DNA of 64,000 bases, from positions 3,682,804-3,746,803 of the forward strand of contig NC_089586.1 in assembly GCF_019320115.1 (NCBI RefSeq), read 5' to 3'. This stretch comes from Miscanthus floridulus (Eukaryota > Streptophyta > Magnoliopsida > Poales > Poaceae). The notes under the pieces are model-generated. The model was given only the letters and a program-made list of their open reading frames with translations, made no database searches and was not told the origin of the DNA. Each line of letters starts with the position of its first letter. The stretch's first letter is position 1. The position numbers were made by a program, and so were the translations under genes. Positions 48,953-59,971 of the stretch are shown here, one piece after another.

Positions 48953-49600
48953 GTTTCTCCTTTCCTTTATGTCTAAATTTGTCATCTTTTTCTAGAACTA
49001 GGTGAAAAGATCGGCTCTTTGGAGCAAGAGCTGGAAACAGTCAAAGCAGCGATCGGTCGGGGCATGGAGGCGCTAGCCTAGTCCCTTGAGGAGCAGTGCA
49101 TTCTTGAGGGAGAGCTCGACCAGATTCGCAACGTCACATAGGTGGTCATCTCCGAGGTGTTCAGGTCAGGACTGAGCACCAGTACGCCTACTGTCTAGCT
49201 GGCGGAGGTCCCGAATGAAGTTCGAGCACTTATCTTCGGCGACATGTTCTACGGGAGATCGGGGGTGCTAACCTCGGTGGCGATCCATCACCCCAATCTG
49301 GACTTTGCGGCCATCTATAGAGGGTACGCCGATGGGTGGAGCGCAGATGAAATCCATGCGCTAGGGGAAAGTTTGGTGACACATGCAAAGATGGTCGCCG
49401 AGCAGGTCACTACGCAGTGGGTGATGGAGGCTCACCGTTCAAACAAAGCTGAAGACATGCTCTAGGAAGAGGGAGTGGAGACTGGGTCAGAGGCAAGCGT
49501 CGTCCCACCCCAACAGAGCCAAACGTCGTCCCCACCAGAAGTGAGCTGCCTTCGTCCTCGTCGACCGATGCCGTCGGGGGGCCATAGTAGAGTTTAGAGT

Positions 49601-50144
49601 AGAAATAGTCAGTTCATGTAAAAAGACAGTTTCGTGGGGGAGCCCCCATGTGAACAGCTTTACATTTGTGAATATTCTAAGTTTGTTTTGTGATGAAATA
49701 ACTCATGAGGGAAAGCTTGTCCCATCCGCCCTTATTTTTACCCTTGTGTAGCTTTGTTTTTTGTCCTTTCTTTTTTGTACCTGCCCGTTGACCCGTAGGC
49801 TACAACCTTAAGAACCCAGGCATGGCCTGTGAGGCTCAGCTGCTCATAACTATAGGTCATGGCGGGGTGTGATCGATCGGGAGGTTAAAACGCAAGTTAC
49901 GTAGGGTAATCAAAGGAACAGAATGCCCTTTCGTTTGGGTGAAAAAGTATTACTATATGATAGTAAAAAGGGAGGGTGGTACCATACCCCCGTGGAGCCC
50001 CCGAGCGACCCAGGCCAAGAGTGCTCGGGCTAGGGTGCTATAGGAACAAACATTGAATGGAAAGAAAAAGGTAAGACCGAGCTTTAGGGAAAGAAATGAC
50101 GTAATTGTTCGATGTTCCATGTGTTGATGAGAACGTTGCTGTTG
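49601..50144. other. Spacer between the antisense gene and pol of the gypsy element
   Basis: Non-coding. The two convergent genes end here, so it probably holds their termination signals; no AATAAA is clearly seen. Confidence 0.5.
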
Positions 50145-53100
50145 TCATCCTTTAGCCGATAGGCACCCAGTCGGATCACTTCGGTCGTCGTGTAGGTTCC
50201 TTCCCATGGTGGAGAGAGAGTTTATGTTTCTCTTTGGTTGACTGGGTCCTTTGGAGTATGAGGTCACCGACCTCGAGGATCCTCCCCTTGATTTTTCTTT
50301 CATGGTACCTACAGAGAGTTTGTTGGTAACGAGCGAAGCAGATGACAGTCGTCTCACGAGCCTCCTCGAGCAGGTCGACCATATCCTGCTGAGCCTCCAT
50401 GGCTCGGTCTTGGTTGAAGGCCTTTACTCTCGAAGCGCCATGATCAAGGTCGAAGGGCAACGCTGCTTTGGCTCCGTATACGAGGAAGAAAAGGGTGAAC
50501 CCTGTGGACCGGTTTAGGTCATTCTTAGGCTCTAGAGGATCATTGGGACCTCTGTAACCCATCGTCTGACATACTTGTTGAGTCGGTCAAAGATACGAGG
50601 TTTGAGTCCTTGGAGGACCATGCCATTAGCCCACTCGACCTGATCATTGGTACGTGGGTGTCCGACCGAGGCCCAATCAATCCTGATGTCGTATTGTCAC
50701 AGAAGTCCAGGAACTTCTTCCCGATGAAGTTTGTTTCGTGGTCGGTGATGATACAGTTTGGAACACCAAACCGATAGATGATGTCGAGGAAGTACTTGAC
50801 CGCCTCTTCCAAGTGGATGTTGGTGATGGGCTTCGCCTCTATCCACTTGGTGAATTTATTCACGGCTACGAGTAGGTGAGTGAAACCACCCGGGGCCTTT
50901 TTGAGGGGTCCAACCATGTCGAGGCCCTAGACCGCGAATGGCCAGGTGATGGGGATGGTCTAAAGCTCTTGTACTAGTAGATGAGTTTATCGAGCATAGA
51001 ACTAACATCCTTCACACCTATGGATAACCTCCTCTACATCTCGTAGCATAGAGGGCCAGTAAAAACCTTGGCGAAAGGCTTTCCTGACTAGTGACCTTGA
51101 GGCCGCGTGATGTCCATAGATCCTGGTATGGACCTCGAGGAGCTGCTTCCCTTGCTCCATTGGGATGCACTTCATGAGTACTCCCGACGGGCTCCGCTTG
51201 TAAAGTTCATCACCAATGGCGATGAATGTCTTGGCGCATCGAGCGATTCATCGCGCTTCAGTCCTTTTTAGTGGGAGAACCTCCTCAAGGAGGTAGGCGA
51301 GCAGTGGTGCTCTCTAGTCGATCGAATCGAGCGCCATTATGGTGATGTCAGTGGGCGATGTCACCATGAAGGCACCCGGGTCGGAGCCACCGAGCACTTG
51401 GTTGGGGTCGGGACACGTCGGGAGGTCAGAGCCCCCGCGCGCCAGATTAGTGTTGGAGTGCGTCTAGATTGGATCCTCCAGAATGTGGGCAGATGGCTCA
51501 TGGAGATTATTGATGAATACCCCATCTAGAGACGGCACCCACCTGACAACCAATTTTGCGAGGAAATCGGCGGCATTGTTGTCCTTTTCGGGGGACATGA
51601 TGTAGTTCGATCCCTCAGAATTTGTCGTCGAGCTTGCGCACCTCCTGACAATATGCTGCCATGAGAGGGCTCTTGTAGGAGGACTCCTTTATGACTTGGT
51701 TGACGACCAACTCCGAGTCGCCATGGACATACAGTCGCATGGCGCCAAGCTCGACGGCGATGCACAGTCCGTTGATGAGGGCCTCATATTCCACGGCATT
51801 GTTTGAGGCTGAAAAATGGAGACAGATCACATAGCGGAGCCTGCTTCCATCCAGGGAGATCAGAACCACTCCAGCCCCCGAGCCAGGCACCATGACTGAC
51901 CCATCGAAGTACATCGTCCAGTACTCTTGGGTGACGTTTGGGGTTGGGAACTGGACTTCCGTCCATTCGGCGATAAAGTCAGCAAGAGCCTAAGACTTAA
52001 TAGCAGTGTGGGGGATATACCTAATGTTGTGGCCCATGAGCTCCAGAGCCCACTTGGAGATCCATCCCGTGGCGTCGTGGTTGCGGATGATGTTTCCTAG
52101 TAGGTATGAAGTGACGACCATGACTTTGTGGTCGATGAAGTAGTGTAGGAGCTTCTGGGTCAGCATCAGCACGACGTATAGAAGCTTCTGAACCTAGGGG
52201 TATCGAACCTTGGCGTCAGTGAGTACCTCACCAACGAAGTACACTAGTTATTGGACCTTTAGGGGGTGTCCCAGCTCCTCCCTTTGGATGACCAGGGTGG
52301 CGCTCACAACGTGGTTGTTTGCCATAATGTAGAGGAGGAGGGATTCTCCCTGTTCGGGAGCAACGAGGATTGGGGCCAACATCAGTGATGCTTTGAGGCT
52401 TTCCAAAGCCAGCTGTGCCTCCTCAGTCCAAACGAATGCATCTGTCTTCTTGAGAAGTTTATAGAGAGGCATCCCCCGCTCATCTAGTCAGGAGATGAAC
52501 CGACTTAGGGTGGCCAAACAGCCGGTGAGCCTCTGTACGCCCTTGACGTTGCGTATAGGGCCCATGTTGGAGATGGCCGTGATTTTTTTGGGGTTGGCTT
52601 CGATGCCGCATTCAGACATGATGTATACGAGCAGCTTTCCCTTTGGAACCCCAAAAACACATTTTTCGAGATTCAATCTAACGCTGAACCTTCGAAGGTT
52701 TACGAATGTTGAGGCCAAGTTTGCGATTAGGTTGCTAGCTTGAGCCATTTTCACCACTTTGTCATCTACATAGACGTCAATTGTTGGTTTCGGCCACTCG
52801 ACTTGGTCAGGCTGGTCGGGTGGGTCGATTTGGTCGGCGAAGCATCACGTCATGCACCGTTGATAGGTGGTGCCAGCGTTCTTCAGACCGAAAGGCATGG
52901 TTATGTAGCAGTACAAACCATACAGGGTGATGAATGAAGTCACGAGCTGGTCGAACTCTTTTATCACAATCTAGTGATAGCCTGAGTAGGCGTCCAGAAA
53001 GGAGAGGATGTCGCATCCTAAGGTGGAGTCGACTATCTGTTCTATGCGTGGCAAAGGAAAATGGTCCTTTGGACTCACCTTGTTGAGGCCATTATAATCA

Positions 53101-54227
53101 ACACACATTCTCTATTTCCCAGTCTTCTTTTTCATAAGAACATGATTAGTTAGCCAGTCAGAGTGGTATACCTCTTTGATGAATCCGGTTGCTAGGAGTT
53201 TCACGATCTCCTCACCTATGGACCTGCAGCTTTCGTCGTCAAAGCGATGCAGGCGTTGCTTGGCGGGCTTTGAGCCTAGGACGAGGCATAATGCGTGCTC
53301 GGCAACCTTTCTTGGTATGCCCGGCATGTCAGAAGGTTTCCACGTGAAGACGTTGCGATTAGCTCATAGGAAGTTGGCGATCTCGCTCTCCTATTTGGCC
53401 AAGAGCTTGGTCCCGATCCGCACCATCTTAGTTGGGTCGGTGGGGTCGATCCCCACCGCCTTGGTTTCCTCCATCGGGTGGAAGGCACTCGATGAGGTCA
53501 GCTCGTTGCAGTTTGGGACTGCTGGAGTTGATGAATTCCTGAGCTCCCGGAGCTCGGCGGAGTTGATGACGGCAGTGGAGAGCTCATAATGCTGGCGGTC
53601 GCACATGTAGGTGTGCAAAAAGGTGCTACCCATGGTGATGACACCGTTTGGTCCCGGCATCTTCAACTTGAGGTAGGTGTAGTTGGGGATCGCCATGAAC
53701 TTAGCATAGCATGGCCGCCCCAAGATGGCATGATAGGACCCTAGAAAGTCCACCACCTCGAAGGTGAGGACCTCCGAGCGGAAGTTGGCTCGGTCACCAA
53801 ACATGATGGGCAGGTTGATCTGCTCAAGTGGGTACGCCTGCGTCCTTGGGATCACGCTATGGAAGGGAGAGCTTACTGGGCAGAGCTTCGACCGGAGGAT
53901 GCGCATGGCATCGAGGGTGTTGACGTAGAGAATGTTGAGGCCGCTACCTCTGTCCATCAACACCTTGGTGTGGCACTTCTTACGGATGATGGGGTCGACT
54001 ACAAGTGGGTAGCAACCTAGTCGGGCAACGTGGGAAGGATGGTCTCTCCGATCAAAAGTGATCGGGGAGTCCAACCAGCTAAGGAAAGAGGGGATGGCTG
54101 ACTCGGCAGCACATGCCTCTCTGTAGCATACCTTGTGCTGGCGCTTGGAGTGGATGGCGTTGGATCTCCCAAAGATCATGAGGCATTCCTCTGGGTCAGA
54201 GAAGCCGTCATCATCCTTGCCCGCCAT
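50145..54227 (-). pseudogene. Gypsy pol: protease, reverse transcriptase, RNase H, integrase, decayed
   Basis: Protease: VLMDRGSGLNILYV near 53940 (family form D-G-G-S, here DRGS). Then EVVDFLGSYHAILGRP. Reverse transcriptase: [38 protein letters not shown] and the catalytic YVDD near 52760. RNase H: YFDGSVMVPGSGAGVVL near 51900 and NNAVEYEALINGL. Integrase: GFYWPSMLRDVEEVIHRCEGC, GPLKKAPGGFTHLLVAVNKF and FGVPNCIITDHE (50900-50720), then a GPF/Y-like tail RSTGFTLFFLVYGAKAALP (50500). The frame is constant from 54227 to about 51613 but broken by about ten stops, with TAG the commonest. Frameshifts follow near 51600 and between 50720 and 50560. Confidence 0.9.
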
Positions 54228-54429
54228 GCCTCCTTTCTTGGCCTCCTCCTCCTTGCCTTTCCCTTTCTTCGGCTTGCTGACGTGTCATAGAAAGCGCTTG
54301 AGGAGTTGTAGTCCTTGTAGAGGTGCTTGACAGGATAGGCGTGGTTGGTGCATGGACTCTCCATGAGCTTGTCGAAGTGGTTAGGCTAGCCCTGCTGGGG
54401 CTACTTGCCCGCACGATCGATCACGGTGA

Positions 54430-56460
54430 CTAAGGCTGGGTTGGCCGGTCGTCATCGATCCTTCTTGTTCTTCTTGCCCCTTTGTGTGGAGGGTCCTTTG
54501 CCTTGGTCCTCGCGCTTGGCCTTGCCCCTGTCCCAGCCATCGCCTTAAGCCCCTTTGTGGCGATGTTGAGTAGGTCGTAGGTGGTATGGGGCTTCACACA
54601 GCTGAGCTTGTGGATCAAGGACTCATAGGTTGTCCCAGAGAGAAACACGCTAATGACGTCTGTGTCAATGACATTTGGAAGGGAGTTGCACCGCTTTGAG
54701 AACCTACTGATGTAATCCTATAGAAACTCGCTGGGCTCCTGCTGGCAGCTCTTGAGGTCCTAGGAATTCCTAGGATGGACATATGTCCCCTGGAAATTCT
54801 CGACGAAGACCCTCTTGAGATCTACCCAGTCGTGGATGCTAGTCGGATGGAAGGAATTTGAGCCATGCTTGAACATGCTCCTCCACGTAGATGAGGAGAT
54901 ACTGGATGATGAAATGGTCATCATCCACTCCTCTGGCTCGGTAAGGGAGCTGGAAGTCTTCAAGCCATATACCGAGGTTCGTTTCCCCGGTGTATCTGGC
55001 GATGTTAATGGGTGGTCGGAAGCGCTGTGGGAACATGCTCTCTAGATGCGACGACCAAAGGCCCATGGTCCTAGGCCGTTTGGGCTAGGACTCCGGCCAT
55101 TTGGTCGGCCACCATGCCTAGGGTGCGTGTCCCCACACTCCTCGATGGTCAGGTCGGGGCCTGTATCGCCTGCTCTCGCCATCACTTGATAGGCGTCATC
55201 ATTGTGCCAGGCATGGCATCGATTGTTGATGACGCTGCGAGCGTCATGGTTTGGCTTGAGGCATTCGTGCATAGGTGGTCGGTGTGGAGCGGGCATCGGT
55301 CGGGCTGTGGTGCAGCCATGGCCTCCTGCCCCACTCTCGGCAATAGTAGTGGTGAGTGGATGGAGCGATTCGACTAGTGTGGCCCTAGTCCTCTGGTTGG
55401 GCAAGAGGCCACGAGCCGGTGTCGCGACGTAGAGCTCTCTGCCTGTTGAACGGCGGCGATCTTCACCAGTGCCCTTAGGTTTCGGTGGATTGCTTGTTCC
55501 TAGGGGTCGGCTGGCTCAGGAAGGCCGTGCAGAAGCATCGCCACAGCAGCGATGTTCTGGCAACTCGAGCAAACTGAGAGGGGTCGTTCCCTCCATCTAG
55601 GATGTTGCACTGGACCTAATGGGCATGACCTCGGGCACCGCTCATTGGGTTATGCACGCGTGGCACAACGTGCTACACCGAGCGTGCCAGCGCAAGTGGT
55701 GGCTGGCTCTACCGCCTTTGTCGTAACTCCTCGCCGTGCTTCTACGCACGCGTGAGGGCCTCCGCACGAGGGTCCAAAGGGGTGTGAGTCTATAGAGACT
55801 CTGCTATGACCAGTGGCTGTCCCAGAGCGTCCGCCATAGCGCACTCCTGGGATAGAGGGTGGCCAGGTGCCACAACATCGCCAATGCTGGAGCCGTTGCT
55901 CTCGACCTCGTCATCCACGAGGCTGTGAAAGGAGGCAGGAGCATAGCCCGCCATCCCCATGAATTCGGATGTGAGAGGGGGCGACGTCAGCATCCTTTGG
56001 AGCCCCCGTGTGTACGCATCCACGAGGGACATGAAGCCATATGGGAACCGGTAGCATGATGGTCGCGGTGGGGACAACGGGGTCCCTTCGGAGAGTCGGT
56101 GGAAGGTATTAAATAGCGAGTAAAGAACAACATGTATGTTACTCACCATGAAGTTTGAGCCTAGTATGGGCTCAAGGCGAAGCGCGAGTGTCTCGGCGTT
56201 TGGGTCATCGAGTGGCCCAGGGCCAGGTGGAGTTCGCTCCTCCTCTAGTGGATGCCAGGACGAGTGCCTGTTCGCGGAGGCGCAGTACGCCAAGCCGGTC
56301 AGCGACGAAGTCTAGACTCTCGAAGAGGAAAGTCTAGAGCGGCTGGAAGACGGGAGGAACCCACATCCCAACAGGTGGGAGCGTAGGAAACTCCAGTGAG
56401 CCAAAGCGAATCGTATCGCTCGAGCCCGCGCATGCCGAAGATGGTGGAAAGGTGGGCCAT
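54430..56460 (-). pseudogene. Gypsy gag, decayed
   Basis: A retrotransposon-gag domain is recognisable at about 55050-54600 (NLGIWLEDFQLPYRARG, AWLKFLPSDSIHDW, FVENFQGTYVHP, SLIHKLSCVKPHTTYDLL), with a basic tail at 54500. A frameshift lies near 54840. The N-terminal part (MAYCASANRHSSWHP at 56293, and possibly earlier from ATG 56460) is less certain. A zinc knuckle was not found. Confidence 0.75.
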
Positions 56461-56492
56461 CCGATGACCAAAAGCGTGAACGCACAACGTCC

Positions 56493-56510
56493 TCCCCACG
56501 GACGGCGCCA
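56493..56510 (-). other. Primer-binding site of the gypsy element
   Basis: The minus-strand TGGCGCCGTCCGTGGGGA starts two bases inside the 5' LTR. TGGCGCCGT fits the 3' end of some plant tRNAs (Asp or Arg type). The tRNA identity was not checked. Confidence 0.65.
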
Positions 56511-56512
56511 AC

Positions 56513-57544
56513 TGTCGGTGCGAAAACTGATCAACAAGTAAATATTTGTAGTTTTGCCGTGCATTGTGATCGGATGTGGCCTAGCACTCAATGACATAGG
56601 AATTATACTGATTCAGGCAACGTGCCCTATGTCCAGTTTCAGTCGGTCAGTGACTTTATTCCTGAGCCCAGGTGCTCGAAGTTTGCTGTGGGGTTACAAA
56701 CGAGTGGGAATAAGAAGGGGGGGGGTGCTAAAGACCCGATCGGACTCTGAACCGAAGGGTCGAGAGTGACGGGGGTTCTAACGTGTGCTAAGTGTTGGAG
56801 CGTATGCTCTGTGTAGCTTTAGAGTTCTAGAGCTATTGAGCTATTCGAGTTCTCTTTTTTGAGGAGAGCCAGAGAGAACCTCCTCTCGAGAGGAGAGAGT
56901 GCACCCCTTTTATAGTTGAAGGGGATAGCCTTACAAGTTAGAGAAAGAGAGAATGAATACGTGTGCTACCTAATCTTGTTGCCCACGCTGTCAGGTACGA
57001 GACGGTCGTCGGCGCCCATAATACTATTTATGTTAGACGCATGTGGCAGGCTCTACCGTGTTCGCCTGGTACGGCAAACGTCGGCGCCCACAATACTGTT
57101 TGTACTCTGACACGCCTGAAAGGTTGCATAGTGCCCGTCTGGTATGGCCTGATGGCACCGTCCTGAAGGTGCGCAGGGCATGGTAGAGTACGATCCTCGA
57201 TATTGCGGTTGACTTAAGAGCCTTTCCTTATATACTCTGCCTGATCCCTAGGCCCTCACCGAGCGAATGTCCCCGGTCGGTCGTCCCTAGTTGGCCCCGA
57301 CCGCGTTGGTCGGAGAAGAAACCGTGAGCAGAGGTCCGACGTATCCCTAGTTGAAAAAGGAGGTCGGAGTTGGACCTCGCCCCCACCTTAGCCAGGGCTT
57401 CCGGTCGGGGACCAGATCATTGTCCTGGACTGTCATTGTGTATATGGGCCGGCCCAGGAGGTGAGCGTTGTTGCCCCCATCTGCTGGGTCGAGTTTTTGT
57501 AAGGAAGCGGGTCCATTGGGGACCCCGGGTTTATGAACCCGACA
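56513..57544 (-). repeat. 5' LTR of the gypsy element (1032 bp)
   Basis: TGTCGGTGCGAAAAC...CCCGACA. On the minus strand it has an intact TATA box CTATAAAAGG (complement of 56906-56915), followed by a palindromic CCTCTCGAGAGG-containing leader. It pairs with 39447-40475. Confidence 0.9.
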
Positions 57545-59290
57545 CTCAGTTTTAGCACAATGATCATGTTAGGAGTACAATCTAATGTGAGGGTGACATT
57601 TGATACTTGTTGGCAAAAGATGGAGTAATGGATGTCGTTGTTGAATCTATGAGTCATACTGACCTTATTTGATAACAGAATCAATGACAAAACCAAGCAA
57701 AAAGTTAAATTTGGTCAGCGTAATCAAGATGAAAATAACTAGGCCGTGGAGCTCAGCTCCGCGAAAGTAAGGAACGGTGGATCTAGAAAACCTATAAAAC
57801 GGCGGCTCAGATCCGGGAAAATAAGAAGCAGAGACCGTGCACCGTAAACCCTAGATCCGGAAAACCTACAAAACGGCGGCGGCGTGGCTTGGGTTTTACC
57901 TTAATGCAGCAAGTCAGCCGGATCGTGGCGATGGAGGCGGTGCGGCGAGGGGGGAGAACTGCAAGAGGAGCGCCTGCAGGTCAGATCCATCCAGGTGCTA
58001 CGGCGGTGGCATTGAATCGAGAATACCTTGCTGCTGACAGTCGGTGAGGACGAAGGCGGGTTGGGGGAGGGAGGCGCAGCGCAACGTCAGCTTGGCTCTC
58101 ACCGACGAGGTTCCGCGGCACGGCATAGAGAGGCGGGCGGGAGCCGACCCACTCACCACCAATGGGGCCCAGCGACGCGGCGTAGACGACCGCCGGGACT
58201 CGCGCGGAGAAACGGCGACGAGCGGCGCCTATGCGGGGAAACCCTAGCCACCGACGCGAAGGGGAGAAGATGAGGGACGACGCCGTACACTGGGGGTTCG
58301 GTGGCTTATAACCAGCCGCTCGGCTGGAGCTGGGCTGCCGAACGGCTAGGCTGATAAGTCCAATACCAGCCGGCCACTTTCAGCCCTACCAAACAGGCTG
58401 AGGAAGGCCGCCAGCAGCCCGGCCATTGCTGTCACTGTTTATCCACTGACCACTGTGGCACGGTGCAGTGCAATGCCAAACGGAGCATGGCAGCACGACT
58501 TGAAAAGGGCACCACATCCACAGTGAGAGTGCAAGAGAGAGAGGGCGCCACTGTTGCCGATCCACTCATGTTCGCCACTCTTTTTCTCTGGAGGAGTACA
58601 GCGGTACAGTGCAGAGAGGCCATTCTACCATCCTTCCAAGTTCCAAATGTGGCAACACGAGCTTTGCCATCAGGGTCCTGGAAATCCGGCACAGAAAGGA
58701 GGGTCCTTTCGTGGCATTGGGCTCGTCGCACGGCTCGGCACTGGGCACCGTGGCGGGCGTAGTGGCCGCACGCCGTAGGACGGTGGGGAGTAGCTGGAAG
58801 AAGCCCAGAGGCAGTTGTGGTTGGTTGCAGCCGCAGCAGCAGTAAACAGCAGTCACTGGTGGTGAGGCCTGCTTGTGCGTGCTTGGGGGTCAGGGACGGC
58901 CATGTGCCTTCTGCCTTGGACCTTGGTGGTGGTGGTTGCGGAGGAGGCAGCTAGCCGTCTGATCTGAGCCGTGCAGACTGCAGAGCGAGCGAGCGATTGA
59001 TAGAGAGAGATGGATGCAAAATAAAAAGGCTGGCCATATCGTGCGTACTGTATCGATAATTGGGAATCTTGTCTTTCTTATCTGCTCCCCTTTCCTCGAT
59101 GCTGCTCTCTTTTGGGTTTCTGAGGCCCTGGTTTCCCTTCCCCACTGCTTGCCCCCCTTTGCCGGTCGCTGTGAAAGAGCTGCAACGAGACACAGATTCT
59201 CCATCATCCACAACGAGGAGGTGAGATTCTTGCTGAAAGATCGGACGGAGGGAGTAGAATTGCGGTGCGGGGGGTGGTCAGTGGTGGTTC
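57545..59290. other. Intergenic region between the gypsy element and the SPL gene
   Basis: Two similar units reading about AAAACCTATAAAACGGCGGC occur at about 57788 and 57862. 57900-58280 is GC-rich with no recognised protein. 58290-58398 looks like a MITE or transposon terminus (CCAGCCGCTCGGCTGG, then CTACCAAACAGGC). The last ~600 bases probably contain the SPL promoter. Confidence 0.45.
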
Positions 59291-59580
59291 CCAATTGCCT
59301 GCCATGATGTGCGTAGGGTCCAGCCGCCGGAGTTGTTGTTGACGACTTGGCGATGCTGTGGTTTCCAGGCTGAGGGCCGGGGAGGAGAAGAACAGGGTAT
59401 AGATCCCAGGAAGCTCGATGAGGATGAGCCCGTGCCCAAGCTTGTGCCCCGGTGCGCGAGGCTGAGCTTCTTGCCCGTTGCCCCCACGAGCTCACCGATG
59501 CGCCGCCGCCGCCACGGCTCGTGCTCCATGGCTGTCCAGCGTGCTGATGCGGATTGAGAGGCAGGTTGTCCCTTTTCCTG

Positions 59581-59916
59581 GTGAGTACTTTGGCCTTTTG
59601 CTGCACCTTGATTGGCGTACTTGTGGGCTTTTTTTTCCTTGCCTTTCTTGGTGCTAGACTAGAATTTGATGGCGCTGCTGTTCTGTTCTTGCCATGATTG
59701 ACGATCCATCTAGTGAAAGTTCAACTGCTCTCTCCCCCAACATGCCATCCGCATCCGTTCTGATATCACCTTGCGTACTTCTCTGTGAATTTAATGATGA
59801 TGCATAGTTGAGTGATCCAGATATGCTCCTGCAAATCTGTCCAGTTTCTGCAACTTCCATGAGCCGAATTCTTTCTGTTCTTAATCTGCTTTCTCTCTCC
59901 CATTTTGTTGCTTCAG
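59581..59916 (+). other. Probable 5' UTR intron of the SPL gene
   Basis: The donor TTTCCTG|GTGAGTAC and acceptor TTGTTGCTTCAG|AGGTAG are strong. The joined leader then reaches the ATG at 59972. If the transcript starts far enough upstream, a 12-codon uORF (59304-59342) would be included. Confidence 0.6.
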
Positions 59917-59971
59917 AGGTAGCTGCTTCGGCAGAAAAGTAGGAGCAGCCGCTCAGATTTTGGATCCTGGC

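Larger units (their letters stand above)
41801..49600 (+). pseudogene. Antisense accessory gene of the gypsy element ('putative gypsy type transposon', PF04195-like), spliced, disrupted
   Basis: Starts MSSWRPSNIDEEVLDAFAEK and contains the block HLNPIGVLHIAGFVIIYKAF near 42030-42090 followed by LFRWIF, which I recognise as the PF04195-type domain. Later parts: RVFHTFFHRHVAPL near 42430, a charged Lys/Arg segment, LALAKARLKEALERVELIHQ near 46000, and further coiled-coil-like sequence to about 49465. Early in-frame stops are mostly TAG (for example 'HLNP' is preceded by TTA TAG CAC). Clear GT-AG introns are visible: about 43493-43560 (CCAG|GTATAAC...TTTCACAG|), 46096-46180 (GAG|GTAAGT...CTCACAG|), and one from about 46611 (|GTACGTATG) to about 49000 (TTTTCTAG|). 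Solo LTRs sit in an exon (44184) and in the last intron (46650). The function of the family is unknown. Confidence 0.72.
39447..57544 (-). mobile_element. Ty3/gypsy LTR retrotransposon, Tat-like lineage, with antisense gene
   Basis: LTRs at 39447-40475 and 56513-57544 are flanked by CTCGG and CTCAG (4 of 5 identical target duplication). Gag, protease, reverse transcriptase, RNase H and integrase run on the minus strand, in that order, as in Ty3/gypsy. An opposite-strand gene lies between pol and the 3' LTR, a known trait of Tat-type elements (Ogre, Retand and Grande group). The element is 18.1 kb, about 14.0 kb without two later solo-LTR insertions. All genes are broken. Confidence 0.9.

Noticed and set aside
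58890..59606. 238-codon minus-strand frame upstream of SPL
   Set aside because: No domain, composition typical of a GC-rich promoter and leader, and opposite to the SPL transcript.
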